DNA of 10,469 nt. Origin: JAWXCH01 sp034440595. Lineage in GTDB: Bacteria; Planctomycetota; Planctomycetia; Pirellulales; JALHPA01. The stretch's first letter is position 1; each line of letters begins with the position of its first letter. Shown piece after piece: positions 1 through 8,149 of this stretch. The stretch covers positions 1-10,469 of the forward strand of contig JAWXCH010000111.1 of NCBI GenBank assembly GCA_034440595.1, given 5' to 3'. Made by a program: the position numbers and the translations under genes. Under the pieces are notes generated by a model that did no database searches, was not told where the DNA came from, and was given only the letters and a program-made list of their open reading frames with translations.

Positions 1-2
1 AA

Positions 3-188
3 GGCCCCGATGTGTACGCTGCTGCACCAAATGCTGCAGGGAATTTCTACAGCAGTCGCATTTCGACCAACATGGACTTCATTAATGACGTTCTTGTTCC
101 AGAGCCATCGACCGTGACGCTCATGGCTGTTGGTGCTGCGATGGCAATGTGGGGCACCGTTCGTCGTCGCAATCGCAACGCGGCTTAA
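3..188 (+). CDS. PEP-CTERM sorting-domain protein, C-terminal fragment
   Basis: The reading frame is open from the left edge and stops at TAA 186-188, so only the last 61 residues are seen. They end with the three-part PEP-CTERM signal: the motif VPEPST (residues 32-37 of the fragment, bases 96-113), a hydrophobic stretch rich in Ala, Met, Val and Gly (about residues 38-53), and a basic tail RRRNRNAA. In the established model, exosortase recognises this tail and the protein is processed at the membrane for surface or extracellular delivery. The residues before the motif (Asn, Ala, Ser rich, with Tyr and Phe) fit an extracellular domain but are too few to identify it. The frame is certain from the motif; the function of the main body is unknown because it lies outside the window. 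Confidence 0.88.
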   Translation, partial: GPDVYAAAPNAAGNFYSSRISTNMDFINDVLVPEPSTVTLMAVGAAMAMWGTVRRRNRNAA

Positions 189-255
189 TCGCTTAAACAA
201 GACAATACGACACTTTCTGTCGCCGTTGAGAAGCTCTAGGCGTATCTTTCTAATT

Positions 256-269
256 GGCCCGCGTTGGCC
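256..269 (+). terminator. possible weak terminator after PEP-CTERM gene
   Basis: GGCC, a six-base spacer and GGCC again can form a 4-base-pair GC stem, followed by TCTTTCATTTC. It lies 67 bases after the PEP-CTERM stop codon. The stem is short and the T run is interrupted, so the call is tentative. Confidence 0.2.
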
Positions 270-380
270 TCTTTCATTTCACGGTTACAACTTTGTTGCC
301 GTTTCGTGTGCTGCAACCCGCAGCGCTGGCAACGATCTGAAAGCCTCTCCGCAATCAGTCCTATTCCTAAATTGGTTTCC

Positions 381-397
381 CGACCATTCAATGGTCG
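381..397. terminator. 7-bp inverted repeat with 3-base loop
   Basis: CGACCAT-TCA-ATGGTCG is a perfect 7-base-pair stem with a three-base loop, followed by ATTTG. It could be a factor-assisted terminator for the PEP-CTERM transcript or an operator for the downstream gene. There is no proper U tract, so it is not a textbook intrinsic terminator. Confidence 0.3.
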
Positions 398-520
398 ATT
401 TGCTGCCCTTCTAGCGTTCGATTGCTTTACTTGAGCAAAAACCGCATACTTCGGAAACCTGAGCACGTCCGTGCAGGTAGTTACGTGTAGCAGGTTTGAC
501 ACTTTACCGATGGGAACTTT

Positions 521-3421
521 ATGCGAATGCTCAAACGAAGCCAGTTTCTAACGCGTCCAGTGATTGCGGCGATGCTCATCACAATTGTTGCGCAATCTGC
601 ACTGGGAGCGGAAGATGCGTATTACAGCATTCCGGTGAGCAAGCTAGAAATCACGGCAGGTAAATTGCCAACCAGGGATCCTGACGACCGGTGGGACTGG
701 CGCTGGCGTGGCGTCAGCACGCCTCCACGCGTCGTTCTCGACGTCCCTGGAGAAGGATACTATGTCAGTTCGTTCTCTGGCCCGATAGCAATCCCGGCCT
801 CTTCCGTTGGGTCCGGTTCCGACGACACCATTGGCAACCCGCTCGTCGTGCGCGCTCCTGCGGGAAAAGATGTCACCGGTACGCTGTATCTCTCTGCCGA
901 GGGCATCCGCAAGGTGGAAAAAGTTTCATTTAGAATTCCGGCCAAGGAGAGCAAGCCCGAGCACCGGCAACAATTCCTCCGCGAGAAAGGAAACTACTAT
1001 CAAAATCTTCGTGATGCGAACATTGCCGGTACGGCCTGGTTTCGCTATCAAGCGCGACTGGCCGAGAATGCGATGGGAGCTAACCGCGCGCCGCCAACGG
1101 GAGTTCCCGCTATCGGGCGTTTCGCCAATGATCGCGATTTCTCGACAACATTTGATCTCTTCACCGGCGGTCGTGCGATTGGTGAGAACCTGCAATTGGA
1201 TCGCGCGCTGGCGGTCAACGATAAGGACAACACTCCGTTCGACATCGACAAGATCGACGGGATCACAGTTGCTGAGATCGATTGGACAAATCTTCTTAAA
1301 GGCAAGAACCCCAAGCTCGATCCGTTGGCAGCATCGATACCAGCAGATCAGCATGTGGTGTTCTTTCCTACTTTCACGGCCCTGGTTCAGGTCGCCGATG
1401 AAGCGGAGAAGAACGGCACGCCGGTGCTGCGAATGGCTGAGCCGCGCGCTGAAGATGCCAAGACGGTCGATCGCTATCAACAGCAGCTTTGCATGTCGTT
1501 GGGTGGACTGGGTCGCACCTTTGGCCCGCATGTAGTGCGCAGCGTGGCACTGACCGGGTCGGACCTGAATTTCCGCACGGGTACCGATATTGCGGTCCTG
1601 TTTGAAGCAGTCGATCCGGCGACGCTAGAACAGATGTTGATTGCCAAGGTCAAGCTCGCGACGATGGGCAAGAAAGATGTCGCCGTTGGTGAGGATACCG
1701 CAGGAGGACTGCCGTATAAGAGCTGGCGATCCAAGGATCGCAGTGTCTCTTGCTATATCGCGCGGCTTGGCAATTCGGTCGTTGTATCCAATTCGCCGTA
1801 CCAAATTGAACGCCTCGGTGCAGTTGCTCAGAAAAAAACGCCGAATTTGGCCAGCCTGCCCGAGTACAAGTTTTTTCGCGATCGCTATCCGCTGGGAGAC
1901 GCCGATGAGACCGCCATGGCATTCCTCAGTGATGCTACCATTCGCCGCTGGTGCGGCCCGCGCTGGCGCATAGCTAGTTCGCGTCAGGTGCGTGAGCTGG
2001 CAGTGATCGCTCAGCTAGACGCGACCTATCTGGACAAGATTGTCACTGACAAAGTCGAAGCAGGCCCTGTGCATACCGATCTGACAATCGGCACCGTGTC
2101 GGACTACCGCCTGGGTGCAGAAGGCATTCATTCTCCTTCAATAGGCTCGCTTTCGTTCCTGACACCCATTGCGGAAATACCGTTGGAGCAGGTTACGCGC
2201 GGGGAAATGCTAGCCTACCAACGCTGGCGCGACACCTATCAGAGCAACTGGCGCTGGGCTTTTGACCCGATCGCGCTGCGGCTGACGGTGAAGCCAGAGA
2301 AGCTGGCGGCCGATCTGTCGGTGATGCCACTGATTTGGGAATCGGACTATCGGGAATTCATCGAACTGACGCAAGGGACTGAACTGAAACCAGATGCAGG
2401 AGATCCGCATGGGGCGCTTGTACAAGCGATTTTGGCGATCGGGCCAAAGTCAAGACTACGCGAGCAAGGTTCTGGTCTTTTGACAATGATGGTCCCTGGT
2501 GCAGGTCTGAAACCACTCAGTTGGTTAGGAGAATCAGTATCGGTGTACGCAGACGACGATCCGATCTGGGAGAAGTTGGCCAAGGCCGATCCCGAACAAT
2601 TAGAGAGCGACGCCTCATTATTACAAAAGTTGCCCGTTGCGCTTCGCGCTGACGTTTCCGATCCGCTCAAGGTGGCACTGTTGCTGACCGGGCTGCGTGG
2701 TGTTATGGAACAGACGGCACCAGGCATGTTAAATTGGGATACGCTCCAGCACAATGAAATGCACTACGTCCGGCTTTCCGCCAAACGACGACTTGGGGGT
2801 GGACTGGATGGACTCGAAATCTTTTATGCCACCTCACCGGACAATCTTACAATCACGATCAATGAGTCGCTAATAAAAAGAGTGCTGGACCGGCAGGCCG
2901 CTCGGGCTAAAGGAGAGCAAGGTGACAAGCGCGACGCAGAGAAATCTGCCGATAGTGGACAAGTCACACAGCTACCTTGGCTCGGCAAGAGCATGGCACT
3001 GCATGTAGATCGAAAGTTGCTGGACCTCGTCTCGAGCTTATCGCGAACCGAGCGACAACGTGAGATACAAACGCTCGCCTGGAGCAATCTGCCGATTCTC
3101 AACGAATGGAAACGTCTCTATCCGGATCGTGATCCAGTCGAACTGCATGAGCAAGTCTGGAAGGTCAAACTGGTTTGTCCGGGTGGCGGAAAGTACGTCT
3201 GGAACGCCGATTGGAACACGATGGAATCCACCGTCTACGGTCATCCGGGTGGACCAATAGTAGGTCCGCTGCTGACTCCAGCAATGCTCGGCCTGGAAAG
3301 CGCGGATTTTGGCGTCACGTTTGAAGAGCAAGGATTGCGTGCCCGTGCGGTCTTTGAGCGGACGGGGGAAGCAGCGGGTGAAAAGCCCGTGAGCAAATCG
3401 GAAGTTAGTACGAAGAAGTAA
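521..3421 (+). CDS. large secreted protein of unknown function
   Basis: This is a 966-residue protein that I cannot assign to a characterised family. It starts with an export signal: basic MRMLKR, a hydrophobic core (about residues 13-28) and an Ala-Leu-Gly-Ala cleavage site near residue 29, so it should leave the cytoplasm. No later membrane segment is evident, which suggests a soluble periplasmic or surface protein. Visible landmarks are a Trp/Arg-rich patch WDWRWRG (58-64), a segment with VVVSNSPYQIERL (420-432) and SLPEYKFFRDRYP (445-457), RRWCGPRWRI (475-484), another Trp/Arg patch around 567-580, a charged Lys/Glu/Asp-rich linker (793-812) and a C-terminal CPGGGKYVWN motif (886-895). 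The middle part recalls planctomycete DUF3352-like proteins, but that is recollection, not a demonstrated match. ATG 521 is preceded by GGGAA four bases upstream; ATG 527 is an alternative. No frameshift is seen. Confidence 0.85.
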   Translation: MRMLKRSQFLTRPVIAAMLITIVAQSALGAEDAYYSIPVSKLEITAGKLPTRDPDDRWDWRWRGVSTPPRVVLDVPGEGYYVSSFSGPIAIPASSVGSGSDDTIGNPLVVRAPAGKDVTGTLYLSAEGIRKVEKVSFRIPAKESKPEHRQQFLREKGNYYQNLRDANIAGTAWFRYQARLAENAMGANRAPPTGVPAIGRFANDRDFSTTFDLFTGGRAIGENLQLDRALAVNDKDNTPFDIDKIDGITVAEIDWTNLLKGKNPKLDPLAASIPADQHVVFFPTFTALVQVADEAEKNGTPVLRMAEPRAEDAKTVDRYQQQLCMSLGGLGRTFGPHVVRSVALTGSDLNFRTGTDIAVLFEAVDPATLEQMLIAKVKLATMGKKDVAVGEDTAGGLPYKSWRSKDRSVSCYIARLGNSVVVSNSPYQIERLGAVAQKKTPNLASLPEYKFFRDRYPLGDADETAMAFLSDATIRRWCGPRWRIASSRQVRELAVIAQLDATYLDKIVTDKVEAGPVHTDLTIGTVSDYRLGAEGIHSPSIGSLSFLTPIAEIPLEQVTRGEMLAYQRWRDTYQSNWRWAFDPIALRLTVKPEKLAADLSVMPLIWESDYREFIELTQGTELKPDAGDPHGALVQAILAIGPKSRLREQGSGLLTMMVPGAGLKPLSWLGESVSVYADDDPIWEKLAKADPEQLESDASLLQKLPVALRADVSDPLKVALLLTGLRGVMEQTAPGMLNWDTLQHNEMHYVRLSAKRRLGGGLDGLEIFYATSPDNLTITINESLIKRVLDRQAARAKGEQGDKRDAEKSADSGQVTQLPWLGKSMALHVDRKLLDLVSSLSRTERQREIQTLAWSNLPILNEWKRLYPDRDPVELHEQVWKVKLVCPGGGKYVWNADWNTMESTVYGHPGGPIVGPLLTPAMLGLESADFGVTFEEQGLRARAVFERTGEAAGEKPVSKSEVSTKK

Positions 3422-3431
3422 ATCAGGCCTG

Positions 3432-3446
3432 CTCACTTCGAGTGAG
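3432..3446 (+). terminator. hairpin just after the 966-residue gene
   Basis: CTCACT-TCG-AGTGAG forms a perfect 6-base-pair stem with a three-base loop (or 5 base pairs with a five-base loop), 11 bases after the TAA at 3419-3421. Its position suggests a role in transcript ending or 3' end protection, but no T tract follows, so intrinsic termination is uncertain. Confidence 0.35.
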
Positions 3447-3530
3447 TCTGGTCCGTTGCGCGAGTGGAGCCGAGAACATTTGGGTTGCCGTTCAATCTGC
3501 TGCTGTGCTTCATGCTCTCGTCTCGCATTC

Positions 3531-3577
3531 CCTCACCCGTCGCTGGGGCGACGACCTCTCCCGCGCGCGGGAGAGGT
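3531..3577. repeat. compound palindromic intergenic element (REP-like)
   Basis: Two adjacent inverted repeats lie between the ends of converging genes. The first is GTCGC-TGGG-GCGAC (3539-3552). The second is a perfect 24-base palindrome at 3554-3577, with arms ACCTCTCCCGCG and CGCGGGAGAGGT. They are introduced by CCTCACCC (3531-3538). The CCTCACCC...CCTCTCCC...GGGAGAGG architecture resembles dispersed palindromic elements I know from intergenic regions of many GC-rich bacteria. Here it may stop transcription from both sides. Whether it is repeated elsewhere in this genome cannot be told from one copy. Confidence 0.6.
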
Positions 3578-3628
3578 GAAACTTGTGGACTCGCCGTTGC
3601 TTAGCTGCTCGCAGCATTGATGGGCAGC

Positions 3629-5014
3629 CTACGACTTCCCAGAACCAGACGGAGGAGCCGGATCAAGCGAGACCAAGATCCGATCGATTCGCTGGCCGTC
3701 CATGTCGACGACTTCCAGCTTCAGACCGTTCCAGGTAGTGGTGTCTCCAATCGAAGGGATCTTTCCCAGCTTATGCAGGATCAGGCCAGAGATGGTGCTG
3801 AATCCGCGTGGTTCAGAGGCTGAAGCCGAGCGAATATCCAAATGGTCGATCAGATCACCGATGCTGACGCCACCATCGACCAGCCAGGAACCATCACTAC
3901 GGGTCACAATACTCTCGTCTTCAACCAACTGGTGTTCGTCACGAATTTCGCCGACCAGTTCCTGAACGACATCTTCCAGCGTGACCATACCTTCGGTGCC
4001 GCCGTATTCGTCCAGCACCACGGCCAACTGGTTATGCTGTTCCTGAAACAATTGCAACAATCGGTCCAGAGGCATCGTCTCTGGCACAAACAGTGCCGGG
4101 TGCAACAGTTTTCTCAGCTCAATTCCCCAGCCCAGGTACTGCTGGCGGAACAGATCCTTGATATGCACAAACCCGACAATGTGGTCCAGGTCGTTTTCAT
4201 AGACCGGCAGGCGCGAGAAACCGGCCATCGCCACGGCACCGATCAGTTCGTCCGTGGGCGTGTTGACATCGAGCGCATCCAGATCGATTCGGGGGCGCAT
4301 GATGTCGCGGACGGTGCGATCTCCCAGGCGAAGCGCCTCCATCGCCACACGTTGCTCGACCAGTTCGAGTACCCCTTCGGCACGGCCCGACGCAATTAAG
4401 TGTTCGATGTCGTCGACCGAAACGCTCGGCTCGGTGGATTCACCTGCGCGCAGGAGCAGCAACACTCCGTTGGTGGCGGAACTCATGAACCAGATCATTG
4501 GCTTGGCCGCTTTAGCCAGAAAATGCATGAACGGCGCGACGACGCGAGCCAGCCGTTCGGCATTGCGAAGGGCCAGCCGTTTTGGAACCAGCTCTCCTAG
4601 AATCAGCGACATAAAGGTAATGGCCACGACCACCAGAAACAGCGCAATGCCGCCGGCATTATCGGCGACAATTGGAATTGGCAATGTACTGAGATATTCG
4701 GCCAACTTGCCTGCCAGGTGCGCACCACCGAATGCAGCGGCAAAGGTACTGACAAGGGTGATGCCGACTTGAACGGTTGGGAGAAACCGATTCGGATCGG
4801 AAGCTAATTCCAAGGCGAACTTTGCACCTCGGTCGCCGGTTTCGGCCATTTGCTGCAAGCGTCCACGCCGCGACGCGACAATGGCGATCTCGGCTGCGGC
4901 AAAAAAACCGTTTGCCAAAATCAGCAGCAAAATAAACAGCGTTTCCCAAATCCAGATCGGCAACTTTTTTTCTCTCAGGAGGATGAAATACCCAAATTCA
5001 AAAATCCAATGCAA
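3629..5014 (-). CDS. CNNM/CBS-domain membrane transporter, CorC/HlyC family
   Basis: This is a 461-residue protein of the hemolysin C/CorC (CNNM) family, whose members sit in the inner membrane and are linked to Mg2+/Co2+ or polyamine efflux. The domain order is complete. A DUF21 membrane domain has hydrophobic segments near residues 20-47, 80-103, 121-143 and 160-190, with LANGFFAAAEIAIV in the first and GELVPKRLAL at 140-149. Two CBS domains follow (about 235-290 and 300-360), with FSRLPVYENDLDHIVGF and LDEYGGTEGMVTLEDVVQEL. The C-terminal CorC_HlyC domain spans about 375-452. The longest start is TTG 5014, 9 bases after the proB stop and preceded by AGAG. TTG 4963, preceded by GAGAG, gives 444 residues and puts the first membrane helix nearer the N-terminus as is usual in the family, so it is a real alternative. 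It is probably cotranscribed with proB. Substrate is not readable from the sequence. Confidence 0.93.
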   Translation of the reverse strand: MHWIFEFGYFILLREKKLPIWIWETLFILLLILANGFFAAAEIAIVASRRGRLQQMAETGDRGAKFALELASDPNRFLPTVQVGITLVSTFAAAFGGAHLAGKLAEYLSTLPIPIVADNAGGIALFLVVVAITFMSLILGELVPKRLALRNAERLARVVAPFMHFLAKAAKPMIWFMSSATNGVLLLLRAGESTEPSVSVDDIEHLIASGRAEGVLELVEQRVAMEALRLGDRTVRDIMRPRIDLDALDVNTPTDELIGAVAMAGFSRLPVYENDLDHIVGFVHIKDLFRQQYLGWGIELRKLLHPALFVPETMPLDRLLQLFQEQHNQLAVVLDEYGGTEGMVTLEDVVQELVGEIRDEHQLVEDESIVTRSDGSWLVDGGVSIGDLIDHLDIRSASASEPRGFSTISGLILHKLGKIPSIGDTTTWNGLKLEVVDMDGQRIDRILVSLDPAPPSGSGKS

Positions 5015-5023
5015 CGACGCTCT

Positions 5024-6172
5024 CTATTCCACTCGGGTTGTAACTGCCATATTGTCGCGGTGAATAACCTCGTCGTACGGATTGTAACCGAGCGCAGCGG
5101 CAATTTGTTCGGTTTTCAGGCCGCTGATCTTAATCAGGTCCGAAATCGGATAATTTGTCAGCCCGCGAGCGAATTCCTGCCCCGTTGAATCACGCAGCGA
5201 GACAATATCCCCTTTCTTAAAGGTGCCGCTGCACTGCACTATGCCGATTGCCAGCAGACTGCGCCCTTGTTTTTCCACCGCCTGACGCGCGCCATTATCC
5301 ACGATCAACTCGCCGCGAGTCTGCGCGGTAAAGCCGATCCAGCGTTTCCAGGCAGGGACGGTTCCCCCTTGTGCCAGGAATAACGTTCCTACCTGCTCGC
5401 CGGCCATGATCTGTGCCAGTGTGCCCGGCTGCTTGCCGCTCCCTATGATGACATTCTCACCTGCGGTCGTGCAAATTCTAGCCGCTTCCAATTTGCTGGC
5501 CATGCCCCCTTTACTGAGCCCGGTCAATTTGTCCTGTACTAGCCCCCAAACTGATTGATCTAGCTTGGCAACCGTTGGCACGACCTGCGACTTGGGATCC
5601 GCCGGGTCGCCGTCGTACAGTCCCTGCACATCCGAAAGCAGAACCAACAGGGGTGCTCGAATGAGATTCGTAACCATCGCCGCCAGACGGTCGTTGTCGC
5701 CAAACGTAGTTTTCAACTCGTCCACACTGACCGTGTCGTTCTCGTTGATGATCGGTACGGCATTGAATTCCAACAGCGCCAGGATCGTGTTGCGAATATT
5801 CAGGTAGCGCGACCGGTGGTCCAAGTCGTCGGCAATCAGCAGTACTTGCGCGGCATGTCGACCGTGACGCCGCATCTCGCGGTCATAGGCCTCAACCAGA
5901 TTCGTCTGACCAATGGCCGCGACAGCTTGCAGCTTCGCCAGATCGGTCGGTCGTTTTTTCAGACCGAGTTGCCCCATCCCTGCGCCAACTGCACCGGACG
6001 AAACGAGTACCACCTTGCGACCAGAATCCATGATCTGGTGGAGTTCTTCGCACAGCGCGGCGATACGCTCTTGATTCAGCAGCCCGTCGGGGCGCGTCAA
6101 GACTCGGGTTCCCACTTTGACAACCCAGGTGGAGCTGGCGGCGGCGATTTCCTGACGTAGTAGATCTGGCAT
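5024..6172 (-). CDS. proB: glutamate 5-kinase
   Basis: ProB phosphorylates L-glutamate with ATP to glutamyl 5-phosphate, the first and usually feedback-inhibited step of proline synthesis in the cytoplasm. From ATG 6172 the protein has 382 residues, close to the 367 of E. coli ProB. The amino-acid kinase domain shows VVKVGTRVL (17-25), SSGAVGAGMGQLG (58-70), the glutamate-binding segment IINENDTVSV (141-150), GDNDRLAA (158-165), SDVQGLYDGDP (180-190) and GLSKGGMASKL (218-228). A C-terminal PUA domain follows (about 286-355), then GYNPYDEVIHRDNM. A longer frame to TTG 6256 exists, but the extra 28 residues have no family counterpart and 6172 is the first ATG. No clear Shine-Dalgarno precedes it. 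proA is not adjacent here; the next gene downstream is the CNNM/CorC gene. Confidence 0.96.
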   Translation of the reverse strand: MPDLLRQEIAAASSTWVVKVGTRVLTRPDGLLNQERIAALCEELHQIMDSGRKVVLVSSGAVGAGMGQLGLKKRPTDLAKLQAVAAIGQTNLVEAYDREMRRHGRHAAQVLLIADDLDHRSRYLNIRNTILALLEFNAVPIINENDTVSVDELKTTFGDNDRLAAMVTNLIRAPLLVLLSDVQGLYDGDPADPKSQVVPTVAKLDQSVWGLVQDKLTGLSKGGMASKLEAARICTTAGENVIIGSGKQPGTLAQIMAGEQVGTLFLAQGGTVPAWKRWIGFTAQTRGELIVDNGARQAVEKQGRSLLAIGIVQCSGTFKKGDIVSLRDSTGQEFARGLTNYPISDLIKISGLKTEQIAAALGYNPYDEVIHRDNMAVTTRVE

Positions 6173-6523
6173 GCGATAGGTTTGTGGCAGTGGAACAATG
6201 CTAAAAGCAGCGGTTGACGTGTAGAATACCGTTCCACGGCCGAATGAAAAACCCAAATTGGCAGTTTATACCGGTCGAACGATGTGGTGGAACCAGGAGT
6301 CCAGCGACGCCGCAAGCTGATTCTTTCCCCCCTGAGGCCTTTTTTCGCGACCCTGGTTCATTGAGAAAACGCTCCCCCCGTCGTACAATGGTGTCCTGAG
6401 GACTCGCTACCGATGACACGCCGGTCAGGTACGTGCTGCTAAGTACTATCGAGCGGCGGCTTTCGGTGCGAGACCTCCACGCGCTTTTGCACAGTACGCC
6501 CTCCGGAGTACGGCGACCAGGGA
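6173..6523. other. divergent control region between proB and the PurF-like gene
   Basis: These 351 bases separate two divergently read genes and show no gene of their own. Rightward there is a good sigma-70-type promoter (6361-6389), giving a leader of roughly 125-130 bases before the start at 6524. The leader has only small inverted repeats (for example GTCC-TGA-GGAC near 6394-6404) and no riboswitch I recognise, including no purine-riboswitch core. Leftward, TATAAA on the minus strand (6265-6270) is the best -10 candidate for proB, but I see no good -35 at 16-18 bases. A pyrimidine-rich run (6321-6347) lies between the two. Confidence 0.6.
6361..6389 (+). promoter_or_regulatory. sigma-70-type promoter for the PurF-like gene
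   Basis: TTGAGA (6361-6366) and TACAAT (6384-6389) are separated by exactly 17 bases. Each box matches the consensus (TTGACA, TATAAT) at five of six positions. Transcription would start near 6396 and read into the gene at 6524. This is the best promoter in the window. Confidence 0.6.
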
Positions 6524-8119
<1,596 letters not shown>

Positions 8120-8149
8120 GGGCGCCTGCAATGTGCGTTGCTCACCAAC

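Larger units (their letters stand above)
189..520. other. intergenic gap with weak hairpins, no clear promoter
   Basis: This 332-base stretch separates the PEP-CTERM gene from the large secreted-protein gene. I see no convincing gene in it; open frames here have no recognisable protein character. It holds a GGCC-cgcgtt-GGCC inverted repeat (256-269) followed by a T-rich run, and a 7-base-pair hairpin at 381-397. The best promoter-like pair for the next gene is TTGCTT (423-428) and CATACT (445-450) with 16 bases between, which is poor. A perfect TTGACA at 496-501 has no usable -10, because that box would fall on the start codon of the next gene. Confidence 0.6.

Noticed and set aside
130..414. 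Open frame of 94 codons on the plus strand over the PEP-CTERM tail and the following gap
   Set aside because: It overlaps the certain PEP-CTERM frame out of register, has no ribosome site and no recognisable protein character.
496..501. Perfect TTGACA just before the 966-residue gene
   Set aside because: A -10 box at 16-18 bases would fall on the start codon, which would leave no leader with a ribosome site; no TATAAT-like sequence is there.
236..502. Open frame of 88 codons on the minus strand in the first gap
   Set aside because: Its composition is Arg, Asn and Cys rich with no motif, it has no good ribosome site, and it would cross the hairpin at 381-397; probably chance.
926..1531. Antisense frame of 201 codons within the 966-residue gene
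   Set aside because: It is a shadow of the strong sense gene; no domain, signal or ribosome site supports it.
3842..4399. Plus-strand frame of 185 codons opposite the CNNM/CorC gene
   Set aside because: The minus strand encodes a clear CBS and transporter-domain protein here; the Gln/His-rich plus frame is a typical shadow.
6396..6523. Purine-responsive riboswitch in the leader of the PurF-like gene
   Set aside because: I see neither the three-way junction sequence pattern of purine riboswitches nor another known riboswitch core; only short inverted repeats of 4-5 bases.
8120..8149. Terminator in the 30-base gap between the converging PurF-like and lipoprotein genes
   Set aside because: The only inverted repeat is GCAA-tgtgcg-TTGC with a 4-base-pair stem and no T tract, which is too weak to call.
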